Shown here: positions 38,984-51,461 of the stretch, in pieces
Position numbering within the stretch: the stretch's first letter is position 1
Layout of the letters: every line of letters starts with the position of its first letter
Assembly: GCA_963978545.1 (NCBI GenBank)
Contig: OZ021727.1
Location: 50,845,487 to 50,909,486 of the forward strand
DNA length: 64,000 nt
From: Linyphia triangularis
Taxonomy: Eukaryota; Arthropoda; Arachnida; Araneae; Linyphiidae
Direction of reading: 5' to 3'
Translations under genes and position numbers: made by a program
The notes under the pieces: model-generated
Seen by the model: only the letters and a program-made list of their open reading frames with translations
Databases searched by the model: none
What the model was told of the DNA's origin: nothing

Positions 38984-40624
38984 ATTACAAGTTACTTTGA
39001 AGCTAGTTTTCTTAGGATGCTTCTATTTTTTTTCTAAGTACATTTTTTCCCAACTCTACTACTGAAAAGGTTTATTTATATTCGGCTTCATTAAAGTACA
39101 TACACAGAAGCATTGTGGAACATACTACGCTTTTTAAATATTTTAATTTGAAATTTTTGAAAACAAATTTGAACATTGTTTTAAAAATTTATGAGTAGGT
39201 CAACATTTGGAACACAATTATAACCCCTTGTTAAAAAATATCAGCATTTAAATAATATGTTGCACAAATTTCATGCATATAGGATATTCGATTTATGATA
39301 AAAATCAACTAAAACTTGTTGAATTTAACAAAGGAAGTGCCTGACTCTTTCATAGTTTTTTTTTTTTTCTTTTCCCGTCATGTTTTGTTTAGTTTTTTCA
39401 GGTAGTGAATAACCCTTTATTAACATCCTTGATAGCAAATCCTTCATACGCTTTGTGGGAGTATTTTAATATGTTTTCTGATAATGAAAGTATAGTCATA
39501 TTAAAAATTCCAAAAAATGTTCTAATCAATCACAGCACTCCCATAGCATGACTATACCATAAGAAATTAATCAATTTTTGTACCTTCATACCGATCACGA
39601 TTTTAACTTACGATGCTCAATGCAGAAATAAAAAAAATATATAATTCCGATAGAAGTTATCTTGATTGCAATTTAAAGTAGCTAAATATCTCGTTAACAC
39701 TGCATTGTTAAGTACAAGAATTTGAGCTTCTAGCTATGTGCGCCATCAACTAAATGAAACCGAAAATTACACTGCTAACACGACATCTCGTTCTGATTAT
39801 CAGTCATCACGTTCATTGGCTAAAGAGCCTAAAAAGCGATGAACAATGCATCCAACTTCGAACGGCAAATTACCTCCTAAAAAAGATTGAAAGCTTCATA
39901 ACTCTAACCACTTTTATAATCTGGTCACGAAAAAGCTAAATTTGACAATGACTGACTTCTTGAGTTTTAATTATAATCATGAGCGGATTTCACGATGACT
40001 ATTGCAATTGGACTTGGCTTAGCCGAAACTTTTTCGTTGATGCTAAATAGTAAAATTGAGGATTTGAAAGTGTTAAGTGTATGTTAACAAATGCTATTCC
40101 TGTTATTTAAACGACTCTGACTGAAATATATAGGTATTAGCGTGATTGTAGGTTAGTATTTTATATTAGGGTGGGGCAAAAATGAATTACAAGTATAGAA
40201 TCGAATTGTATGGAAAGGGACTAAATTAGACTTGTTTTTTGAAACGCTCTCACAGGTTTCTGATTCATGATTTAAACTTTTTCAGTAATTTATGCACCAT
40301 TTGAAATGCTTTCATAATGCAAGTTGCACAAAATTTAGTTAGGCAATGGATTAAAAAAGGATCTATGTTGTGTAATGCTATATTATCACACATAATTAAC
40401 TATTCATTTGCATACATAATGGAGTAGAGGACAACAATTTTGTGTAAAAAAATGATTTATTAGGCGCTGTTATACAACATTATATTACTTTACAGAGACA
40501 CCATTTTCTAAATAATTTATTTTCAAATTTTGTATAATTATACGATTTCTGAATGCAACTAAGGATATCATCAAGAGAAAAATACAGAAACCGACATTTT
40601 GGTATAAAGTTCCAAATATATAAT

Positions 40625-40788
40625 AGCTGACCAAATGGTATAGTGGTTAGCGTGCTAGCTTCTAGACCGCGAGGTTGCGGGTTGTATGGGTGTTTGTAAA
40701 TATATGTCGGCTTGTCAAATGACGAATGTTTCGGGGCATTATAGCCCTCGTGTTGCTGACGGCGCCAGATATTCTGAAAACAACCAAC
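40625..40788 (+). mobile_element. tRNA-derived SINE (family Z), copy B, B-box deleted
   Basis: It matches copy A closely, but about 20 bases from GTTCGAGTCC into the spacer are missing, so the B-box is lost. Imperfect target duplications (CCAAATATATAATA on the left, CCAAATACATAGTA on the right) flank it. It is transcriptionally dead by this deletion. Confidence 0.8.
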
Positions 40789-40871
40789 CAAATACATAGT
40801 ATATGGACTCGATTTAAGAAGATACAAAACTTTTAAATATAATTAAAAATACATGGAACATTTTCAAATAT

Positions 40872-41268
40872 TGTAATGTTGGGACAAGAAAATGGTAGAG
40901 ATGTTAGGAAATTTCTTTAATTTACAACATCCTCAACACACAGACTTGTTTCTACAACAACACACATACTAGATTCTACAAAAACACACAAGTCCATCAA
41001 TTATAAATTCTTGATGACCACACACAACACACAATCGTTCACAGTTTTTTTTTTAAACGTTCTTTCATAATTGAATAACACACAACAGTCCGGTTTTTTT
41101 TTACTTTAAAATACGTTCTCGTTCTTGCATCTTTTTACCACATCTATCAGTCCGCTGTTCAGTTCAATTGTCCGTTTCGATCTCGGGCAAGTCCCTAAAA
41201 AACATGACTTAAACATATTCCTTCAAATGGATGAGCGCCATCTATTCGGAATTGATGAAGTCATTACA
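40872..41268. mobile_element. Solo LTR, 397 bp
   Basis: The ends are TGTAATG and CATTACA, a 7-bp inverted repeat of the TG...CA kind that bounds LTRs, and a 4-bp direct repeat ATAT flanks both sides (40868-40871, 41269-41272). Four- or five-base duplications fit Ty3/Gypsy-like retrotransposons. The interior has a TTGGGACAAG start and CA-rich middle. No internal coding region is attached, so recombination between two LTRs probably removed it. Orientation is not settled. Confidence 0.55.
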
Positions 41269-41780
41269 ATATAAAATAATAAAATATATGGTTATAAATT
41301 TGATTTTTAAAAAGTCTTAATAGGAATACATACTCAAAATCACCATTAATTAAGAAACACTGATACCTTCATATCAAGGTTAATAAACTTTAGACAATTA
41401 ATTTCTTTGAATTCCTGTAATGCATTTATTTCAGCTGTATTTTTTCATGCAAGTATAACCTAAAGCAAAATTCGCTTCGGCAGAGTGTCTATTTTTCCAC
41501 AATGAGAGCATCTATCTCATGCTGGATACATGTTACGTTAAATATTATGTTCATTTATTCTTTTAAAATTTGGGTCATTGAAAAACAACCTGGATATTTT
41601 TGGAGCATAAAATTTTATATTTACAGGTATTTTCTAAAATTTATAAATCATCAAATGGTGGAAATTAATTCAATAGTTTGCTAACAGTTTAAATAAGTAC
41701 CAAAAATTTCACTAACTTGCGACTATAGAGATAATTTTTACTATGATTACGTACATGTTCCACATTAGAAGGATTTCCAA

Positions 41781-42102
41781 CAGTAATAAGACAGTAACAA
41801 GGCATCCTAACCTGTTAGGTGTGGTAGATGAACCATTAGGGGTTGTCGCATGACAGAGGAGAGCTTTATGCATGTTTTGTGTGAATGGTACTGCTACTCT
41901 GCCCTTTGAACATCTGGGATATCACAGTATCGATCCCTGGGAACTGTCAAATGTTCCAATCAGATCTATACTGAAATTCATTTCGGCAACCGGTGTTCTT
42001 TAGATCAGATAGGGGGTTTCAGTACAATAGACTTCAGTCGCTGTGCTGGTACTCTGAAGAGTCCCCCCCCCCCCCATTTATAAGTCATAATAAGTCATAA
42101 CA
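41781..42102 (+). pseudogene. 5'-truncated LINE relic: C-terminal end of ORF2 and 3' UTR
   Basis: Three frames in succession give the typical C-terminal part of a jockey/R1-like reverse transcriptase protein: TRHPNLLGVVDEP, then the zinc-knuckle-like RGCRMTEESFMHVLCE, then GYHSIDPWELSNVPIRS and KFISATGVL ending in TAG at 42001-42003. At least two frameshifts and a stop show it is dead. A short 3' UTR with C13 (42063-42075) and a TAAGTCATAA duplication follow, as in LINE tails. The clade is uncertain. Confidence 0.7.
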
Positions 42103-42239
42103 GTAATAATTCATATTTATGCTTTCTTGTTAAACCCCTTTGTTTGAGATGTAGTTAGTGCCACTTTGTCTGTTAAAAATCACGAACCAATCACGTTTCG
42201 TTAATAGTGTGAAAAATTCGTGCATCAAATGAATAAGTA

Positions 42240-42350
42240 ATTGTATAAGTTGCGTAAATAATTGTACTAAAAGTGTAATTGTGCAAAAAGCATAAATAAT
42301 TATACAAAAAGCATAAATAATTATACAAAATGCTCAAAATGTATAAGTAA
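42240..42350. repeat. 21-bp tandem repeat
   Basis: CAAAAAGCATAAATAATTATA is present twice in perfect tandem from 42284 and 42305, with more degenerate units on both sides (GTAAATAATTGTAC, GTATAAGTAA). Confidence 0.7.
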
Positions 42351-43309
42351 CTGTTTTAAAGGGTTTAATTGTTAACAATTTCTTTGCAATTGATTAATAT
42401 CTTTTGGTTTCGTATCCAATGTATTACTTTGTTTTAAAAGTCTTCGCATAGTATTTTAAAATAAGCCGAACTGTTTTGCTTTTAAATATAGCTTAATAAT
42501 GTAACTATCCTGCATTTCTCATGAGTGAGTGGCAAACAATGGGTGGTAATAAAAAGAAACCTTTTGAAATTACCTTTTTACCTAATCCATTGATATTTCT
42601 TATCTACCTGTCTATAAAGCATTATATGAGAAAGCTCAGAGTCTCTTAGGAAGTAAGATTGTTGTTATACATCGATGCGCAGCAAGTTTTATACATATAA
42701 ACACAGCGAAAATTAAGCGTTTAGCCAGCTTTATAAACCAAACCATACAATTTCCTAAAGACGCATTCTACATTAACGGTGTTAAGAAATATACGTGGGA
42801 ACTCGTCAGCACTTAAAACGGTTAAGTCTCCAAAACACAACATTAGCGAAATGACGTAAGTCACTTCAATAAGTAGATCCTGAATTCCTTTTAAATCACA
42901 TGGAAAAAGGGTCCACGACCTGAGAGTGTTTTCAGAGATCTACCTTAAGTTACAGCTAGATAACAAGATGGAAGGCAAGACGTTAAAAGCTGAACCACAA
43001 AAATGGTGACAAACGATGTTACATTATGGCTAGTGTTCTCTTTTAATTTTCCGCCTTTTTTCTCCAAAAAAAAAGTTATTGCTCTTTAGATTTACTCATG
43101 ACTTGAGGCTAGTTTGTGTCTCCGTCTTTTTTGTCCAGTAATAACACCGTTTTTAAAGCGTTTTTTTTCTTCTCCCCCCCCCCCCCCCTCCCCCTCTTCT
43201 TCTGTAAAGTGCTGCATTTGAGCAGCGTGTCTTCTTCTGTAACACTTTGTAATGTAAAGTTATGGCAAACGTCAAAAGTTCGTTCAGTTCGTTAACACTG
43301 TAAAGAACG

Positions 43310-43340
<31 letters not shown>

Positions 43341-46300
43341 GTTGTTTGTCCACACAAAAAAAATCCAGCTGTTAAACGAGATGTTTTATTTAAAAAATCA
43401 GTTTTAGCTTCTAACTTAAACTAATGTAGAAAAGTTTATGCAAGGGCCTTGTCCTTCTATCTGTTTGTCAACATTCACAGAAAAAACTACGAATGCTGCA
43501 GGAGGTGCGAGTAATATGCCAAATTAAAGGTCTCCCTGAAACCAATTCCTATACATAAATTCAAGAGGAAATTACTATAAGAAGTCAATTTGCAATTTTT
43601 ATGGCTAAACTAAAAATGCTACATACACGTATCATACATCAATTTGGCTTCAAATAGAAATATCGGATTAAACTTGGACATTCAGTGAAAATTTTTTACA
43701 CCATGTTTGGCGCCAAATTCTCAAACTTAAAAAGAATACTTTAAATGACTGTGTTTTTCTTATCAGGTGATGCCAACCTTAAAAAGGAGAGTTAGAGAGT
43801 TTTCAATCATAAAACGATGCCCAATTACTAACGTATAGTATCTGAATAAGAGGAACCATAATAAACTTTAGTATAAATTCTTTTACTTTTAGTAACAAGG
43901 AATGACACAATCCACCTTTTTAAAGTTTAAAGGTTTTTTTTCTCCCCCCCCCCCCCAATAAAATCAATAGTTCTCCTGTGACAATTATTCAATATAATTT
44001 ACTGTACACAATAAAATTCCACGCTATATTTCTGAATTTCTTATTGAGTCTTTTTTTTTATAAAATTTCATAAACTTTTTATTCTTACCTTTTGTCCTGG
44101 ATTATTTCTCAAAACTTAAAGCACTGATATTGGATGTTTTTATTTCTAGTTAAGATATGTAACTCATTATTTTTCTAATTTTAGAGTTATAAAATTTTCA
44201 ACTTAGAAATATTTTTTTTTTAATAAATAATAAAAAAAATTTCGTTCCATTGTCTCCACCAATAGAAAGTGTTCAATAAAGCTACGCTACGATGAAACCG
44301 ATAAAAACGAAACCACATGGAAAATTTGTTATTTAACGTTCTACACATATTCCATTTTCAATTTTAAAAGTATTGGAAAAGAAATTATGTTACGACAATT
44401 TTATATCTTTCATATATTGATAGACGGTTTCAATTACATAGCACCAATTGGATCTTATTTGAGATAATTAAAGAGAACCAACTGATTCTATAAGAGCAAT
44501 CATTGGATCCTATTAGAAAATATACCTCATTTTCCAATTTTACTATATTAGACAGATTTTTACTATCCTAATTTTATCTAGAGAAATACTTTATTCACCG
44601 TTGATACTTTGAAAATAAAAGTTTGAATTCTTTGCGTGTGCTATGTTTCTTTTTAAATATTAAACTTATAAATTCAAACTTTTGAATTTCGAGTAAATGT
44701 ATTTCCATTGTAGTGCGTAAATTTAGAAAAGAGGTTCGTTGCTAATGTATATCTAAAATAAGATAGGATTTAAAAAATGCACTTGAGTTTCAATTTATAT
44801 TTATGTTTACCATAAAAATGTGCATCATCATTTTTATTTATCTTTTGTAAGGGCCCCATTATTCACATTTGCTTCTTAAAGTAAGTATTGAAGAATAGGA
44901 GGTAATAAAAACTTTTTATTTTTGTACACGATAAAACGGTTTGACGATAGTAAAATGAATGAAAGGATATTAAAAAAATATTAAAAGAGAATCAAAGGTT
45001 TTAGAATTATTGATAAAAATAAATAATTTACAATAAAAAGTTCATTTAGAAGTCATTTGAAAGAAATTTAGTTTTTCAACCTATAATTTTCGGAAAGAAA
45101 AAACTGAGTGCGAAAGGCTTCCAATGTAATTCTTCAAAATATGCCAAATAAATTTCCTTGAAAATGTAAGCAATTGCGTTTTTCCCTTGAATAAATTAAT
45201 TGAATAAACAAACTAATTAATCAATTTTATCTATACCCCCCCCTCTCCCTCTCTCCATTGAGAAACCGTTAACCACATAATAAACTATTACCACATTGAT
45301 CTCGAAAACGTTCGCTTAAACCAAATTGTTTTAACAACCGTACTGGACAAAAATGTCACAAATATTTTAATATCCCTTCATAAGAAATGTACACGTTCTT
45401 TTCTGAAGTACAAATTCCTAGATATCTATTCATTGTATTATATTATAAAAAGTAGAACCATTATAAATATAATCTGGAGTAATCGAAATATAGATTGTAC
45501 AAGAACTGAAACTCAAAACAAGCAAATCAACTGCAATGTAGATGATTGCAATAAGATATTAATTTATGTTTATAACTATAATTAAAGTTTAGCTGTTAAG
45601 ACGAAACAGGCAGCGCTAACTTCTTTTTTTATCTTACCTTATATGGTGTATTAGTCAACAATTACAGTATTTTCCAAAAGAAATAACAAATGGCATTTTT
45701 TTACGAAGTTGTAGGTATTTCTCAATAGGAATCAACAACACCAATGTTTGTAAATACTTAAGATGTCACTTCTATTGAAGGTTAATGTACTTTCATATAT
45801 ATTTGTTGTGAAAAATATTTTAAAATACCAACATTTTAAAATACCCTTTTTCAATAAATATCCGAGTTATTGAAATATTTTATAAAAAAAATAAAAAAAT
45901 CTTTAGAAAAATGAGTTTTTTTTAATACAACTTCTGACAACTCAATAAAACTTTTTTAAAAAGTAGCTTGAAGTTGAACAGTATTATCAAAATCCATTTT
46001 TGAAAAGATATAATCTATTATGAAATTCAATAATGAACAGTTAATTTAGTAACAAGATATCGATATGTAAGTGAATAATACATGAATCCAATATAAGTAA
46101 TATTGTAAAATGTCAGCAGTTTTTTTTTTTTTTTTTCAAATGTTGAAAGAAAATATTATTTTAAATATACTTATAGCTTTAAATCACAAAAAATTGCACA
46201 TAAAAATGTATTTAATCAAAAATAAATAAAGTATATGGTTATTTCATTAAAAACAATAGTATAATTGTACTTATGAAATTATGCACCAAAAGAATTTTTG

Positions 46301-47700
46301 CATCAAAGCTCAAAACTAATATGTACTCTTTCTGTCTTGTATTTACTTATATGTGAAAGTAAATAATACTAATGAGCATTAATTAATAAAAACAAGTGTT
46401 TTTTCTTAGTGATAAATAACTATTTAATTTGAAAATAGCAACCAACCCTAAATATAAATGTTTCCCTTCAGAATGTTGATAACAATGCCAAGACGTTACA
46501 ACTTCTTGCATCTCAGTAAAAATAACTACAATAAGTTTATCGATACGAAACTACCATTCTGAACAGATATTAATTATTCTTACTTTTTCACCGTTACCTT
46601 ACACATAAGATAAATAATCAACAAAGGCCATCGACAAATGAACTTTTCAGATGCAACAAAGCTCGTTGTTGTGGTGATATTTTTCTTACATTATTCGTAG
46701 GCGGTCAGGAAAGGCCTTCCATTGTTTTGTAACTAAACGCACCTTGCCTTTTTTCAATCAGCATTCTAAATTTATCTTAGGATAATACATTTCTTATCAT
46801 CATATCACCAAAGTGAGGTGATAATATCATTTCAGATACATATCTTTATTATCAATCAAAAATAGTGTTGTCCGCTTTTTATTTTCAGAACTGAATATCT
46901 TTGAAAAGTAAAATAAATGCATATTGTGAAGGCAGTACCAAAAATATTGTATACATAATGATAAACTTTGAATATAACCTATAAAGAGCTCAGTTGCAAA
47001 ACCAATTATCTGAACATCACGATCTTAATTTTTTTAAAAATGACAAAAAAGGCTAGATTGGGTATTTACCGATTTATATAAAAAGTCATTATTCTTGCAA
47101 ACATATTTTAATAAGGTTACAAAGAAAATCAGAATAAAATGGAGGTCAAACTTTAGGTTTTTTTTTCTTTTTCTCTTTTTATTTTTTTGAAAATTACTTA
47201 TTTTGCTGGTGGGAAACTCATATGTAAATTGCAATTATATAAAATAACAAATTGTTTGTGAGGCTTGATTTGGGACTAATACTGTATTCCATGCGTAGTT
47301 CTGAATGCAAATTTTTAGAATGGTATACTAATCAACTGATGATAAATTATCAAGAAACTAGTTAACTATAGCACAATTCCAACAGCATGTACAATACTCT
47401 ACATCTACCACACGAACATCTCTACATCTACAATTTATTTAACACTCTAACAAGTTCAAACTTCTTGTTGTGATAAAACCTTCACTTTTCAAACATTATG
47501 TAATAGATTTCTATTGCAAATATTACTTAGCAAACTGCAGTAAAAAAATATGTTTGGAAGAGACTTAGTCAATTGCTAGTTAAAAAAAATACTTAATATT
47601 TTCTTAAATTGTGATTGTCGTTTAATTATTAATTTTAAAAATTGCCTTAATGGGAAGATATATCTAGAGGTTAGTTGATTGTTAATGGGAAAAACGCAGA

Positions 47701-47935
47701 ATAATTAAACTGCAGTTTTAACTGTAATGTAAATAATTAAACTACAGCTTTAACTGTAGCGTAAATAATTAAAGTACAGTTTAACTATTGAGTAGAATAG
47801 TTAAACTGCAACTTTAATTGTGGTGTTGAATAATTAAATTGTGGCTTTAACTGTAGTGACGTATAATAATTCAACTGTAGCTTAAACTATATAGTAGAAT
47901 AACTAAGCGTAGATATAATTAAACTGTAATATGTG
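47701..47935. repeat. About 32-bp tandem array with self-complementary units
   Basis: AATAATTAAACTGCAG-like unit starts fall near 47701, 47733, 47765, 47796, 47829 and 47866, giving a period of 32-37 bases and at least six units. Each unit pairs TTAAACTGCAG-type with a following CTTTAACTG-type word, so each can form a short hairpin. Confidence 0.75.
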
Positions 47936-50065
47936 TTTAGAGCTATCTATAGCCTATATACTTATGAACATATTACATACAATTTGGTATAATCATTATT
48001 TAAACCATTGAGGAAATATATCTGAATTTAAAATTAAAAAAAAAAAAATTAAAAAAAAAAGTTTAAATATTCACCCCCATTCAGAAGTGTTGCTTGGACT
48101 TATTGGCTATTACAGGCTTAACCTTATCGGAAAAGTTATGAGTAATGGTTTAGACCTCAAAAAAACCAATCCAACAATGTTTTGAATACTTGTCACTTTA
48201 ATGTTGTCCTTGAAAACTCATTCTCATTGCTATGTAATAAATATCCTTGAGACGTCATTTGAGAAAATTTGAATTAACTTTTTAGATTTTTTCCCCTTGA
48301 TTATTATTTTCAGAGATCATTTTTCCGTGAATTAATATTTAAATACGAAGTGCGTAAGGTTTTATAGAGATATATTGATAGATTGAGTTCTACAGATTCC
48401 TGAGTGTTCTAAACAGAGTCAGTTTAATTACGGTCACTCTGTACATTTAGAGTTCACCAGCAATCCCAATGAGAACACGGAACCATCCAGGAACTGTTGA
48501 AGAACTATCACTATCAACCAATGGGTACTAGCGTTTGCTACGCTTGTGAAAACTCAATGACTTCACACCTCCGCATAAAAGGGTAATGTTCATCCTCGAT
48601 TTTAATGGTTTTTTCTTCTCTCCACCCTCACTCTCCATAAGTAAAAAACTAAGTTCGAAATGGGAAAATGAGTCCATTAACCTTGCGGTTCGAAGCCCAT
48701 CCCAGCCGGACGAATCTATTTCGAGCGCTGCCTTTGTTGTACCATTGCAACGAAGGGGTTATGCCAGAAGATGGACCATGTGAAATATCCCGCTGACCTC
48801 TCGAACAGCGAAAAATTGTTGAAAGTGTTGCAGAACAAAAGCTGTGGTAGAAATTTATGGTAATAATCTCGTACTTCGGGAATGGAACTTTTGGAAATGG
48901 CGGAATCCCATCTATTGACGGAGGTCGTAACTTGAGCAACTAACTCATTGTAAAAGTACGTAATTAACCTCGAGTTTGTTCTTAAGATTCCAAATACGAA
49001 GTATGCGGAAGTTGCACTGGTAAATTTTTCAATAAATTATCCTAGACAACGAAATTTTCTAAAATAAAAATCTTTATTTTTTGCTTTCGTATGGGAAATT
49101 TTGCCAGTTCATATTTTTAAAAATCTAAGGTACACAAGAAAAATATTTCAGGATATTTTACCAGACTTTTCAACGTTGAAAATACACAGTATTGTAAATA
49201 TTGTAAATGATGATTAATATTTCAGTTTATTTTGGTCAATTTAACTTTCTTTTTTGAAAAAATATGAAATTTACGCCATCGATTACTATTGATGTATTCT
49301 AGATGCTATTGATAGAAATATATTCTAAATGTAAACATTTTCTGAATTCTATTGATAGAGATAAATGTAATGAATCAATATTAGTAGAAATATTATGATA
49401 GAATATTAACTGCTTGTTATTTTATTATAAAATCCCACAAATTGGATTCAATAACACTTTAAAAAATTACAAAATGAACCAAATTAGTATAATTAGTTAG
49501 CTAAACTTTTAAAAATATCAATCTTAAATTCATTCACTTATGACAGTGTATTTTCAACAACTAAAAGACTACATTTTGGTAGAATTTCAAAGTTTTTTTT
49601 TTTTTTTTTTTTTTTTTAGTTAAGGCATATTTCTACTTACTACAAATCGAAATTTTTACACTTTTGATTTAATCAAACAATTATAACCCTTTTTTAAGCC
49701 TAAACAAAACAAACTTTTCAGTGAACCATTGCAGACACTAATTAAAATGAATTAACAAATCCCTACTTGCAAAAGAATTTTTGCGTAAGTTAAAAAATTC
49801 TTTTCAAAACATTTAATTTATTTATATAATAATAAGTTCAAAAGTAAGTAAATGGATTTTATAGTTTTCTAAGCAAATCCAAAAGTTCAAAATTTATTTT
49901 TTTAAATATCTACCATTTTTAATTAACTTTAAAACGCAAAATTCCTAATTTAAAAATGTTAAACTGTAGTCACTGAGCTTAAAATGTAAATTTAACTATT
50001 ATAGTTATAAATAAGGGAAATACGTGAAAAGAAATATTACAATAACACTTTTACCTTCTTCCGAT

Positions 50066-50109
<44 letters not shown>

Positions 50110-51009
50110 AATCAGTTTTCAATGATCTCTTAAGAAGACATCTACAATTTCCATATAATGTTTTGGCTGAGAATCATAAGGTCTTGAAAAGCTGGTTTAC
50201 TCACCATACTAATTTTTTTAAAAATAATTTTAATTTGTTTTTATTTCCCGATAATTATCATTTTAAGACGAAACACTGCATCGCATTTTTATACAACATA
50301 GGAAGTACTAACTGTAGTTAAAAAATTTCTTAGCACAAAACCTAAAAATGTGCCTACATATTACAACATTATTCAGAATTATTTTAGAGATAGAATACCT
50401 TTTGTGTGGTCTTTCAAGGGGATACTGCTCCAAGTTGGGTCTCAAATTCCAAAAAAAGAAAAGAAAAAAATCTGAAGAATAATCAACAAGATAGCCCTAT
50501 AATCGATAACAGACAGAATGTCCCACTTGTAGACGTATCTACTTATTTTAGAAGTCAGGAAAAGCAGTTCATAATTTAAAGGGAAATAATTAAGAAGTTT
50601 TCAGTCGGTGGATATATGAGCAATATAAAGCAATCAAATAATTAAACAAGGATTGGTTCTTGGCGTGTGTGCAGCCTACGCATTTAAGATTGCTTAGAGG
50701 AATTACTTTCTTGGAAGTTCATCAGAGTTAGAAACTGCATTCTTTTGCTGTGAGATTTGATTCTTTAAGTTTCCTAAACGTGCTTAAATAGCGGTTTTCT
50801 TCTTTCTATAGTGATGTAATCTCCTGTATTTTATCATAATTTATTAAAATATTTGACCATTTCTGATTTTCTTAATTGTAATGTACGACTGTAGTAATCT
50901 ATTCGTTAGAAATGGAGGTCGAGGCCTTTAAATTGGAGCATTACTTATGAATTTAGGTTTTGTATAAAGGAGTGAAACTAATGGTCACAAAAAAGCCCCA
51001 TCTAGAAAT

Positions 51010-51095
51010 AATATGTAACATGTATTTATTAAAATCTCCGCATGTACTTATTAGAATCATCGCATGTATTTATTAGAATCGCAATTCATGTTCTT
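51010..51095. repeat. About 22-bp tandem repeat, three units
   Basis: CATGTATTTATTAAAATC, CATGTACTTATTAGAATC and CATGTATTTATTAGAATC follow each other with 4-6-base spacers (TCCG, ATCG). It lies about 280 bases upstream of the candidate exon 3. Confidence 0.65.
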
Positions 51096-51370
51096 TAGGA
51101 TCGTATTTTGTTCTATGTCATATTTGTAACGTCTTCTCGGAATCGTGTTTCACGTATAATTAATGGTAAATATACGAAGTTCGAGTGTATTCCTATTATT
51201 AGTTACAACCACAGAGATAAGCCATACTTTAGTTAGCTCCACTGTATGTACTCTTTGTTTTATGCAATACCGATTGGAATTGAAATACAGGATTAGTTCT
51301 TTGTTACACAACAGTTTTTTTACATCGATTTTCTGTGATATCCCCCCTCCCCCTTCATCTAAATTTTCAG

Positions 51371-51461
51371 AAACACCAGACGGAACAAGTATTCAAACCT
51401 GTCATTTGACACCAGTGATCATTCATCCTCTAGGAGGAGAAGCCCGATTTGAACACATCCG
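51371..51461 (+). CDS. Candidate coding exon 3
   Basis: A pyrimidine-rich stretch and ATTTTCAG precede it. With the one base left over from exon 2, the frame opens as E-TPDGTSIQTCHLT, then PVIIHPLGGEARFEHI, and closes at TAG (51463-51465) if unspliced. The codon content looks coding and differs from the flanks. The only GT near the end is CCG|GTAGCA, a weak donor, which would leave phase 2; joined to exon 4 that gives an Arg codon and an open frame. Alternatively the TAG is the true stop of a 59-residue product, or an exon is missing between here and exon 4. The protein family is not recognised. Confidence 0.5.

Noticed and set aside
47701..47935. CRISPR array
   Set aside because: Units are contiguous and diverged with no unique spacers, and the genome is eukaryotic.
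48319..48360. Possible exon between ATTTTCAG and GCGTAAGG
   Set aside because: It has a stop in the phase left by exon 2, and the phase-0 reading is AT-rich and unsupported by neighbours.
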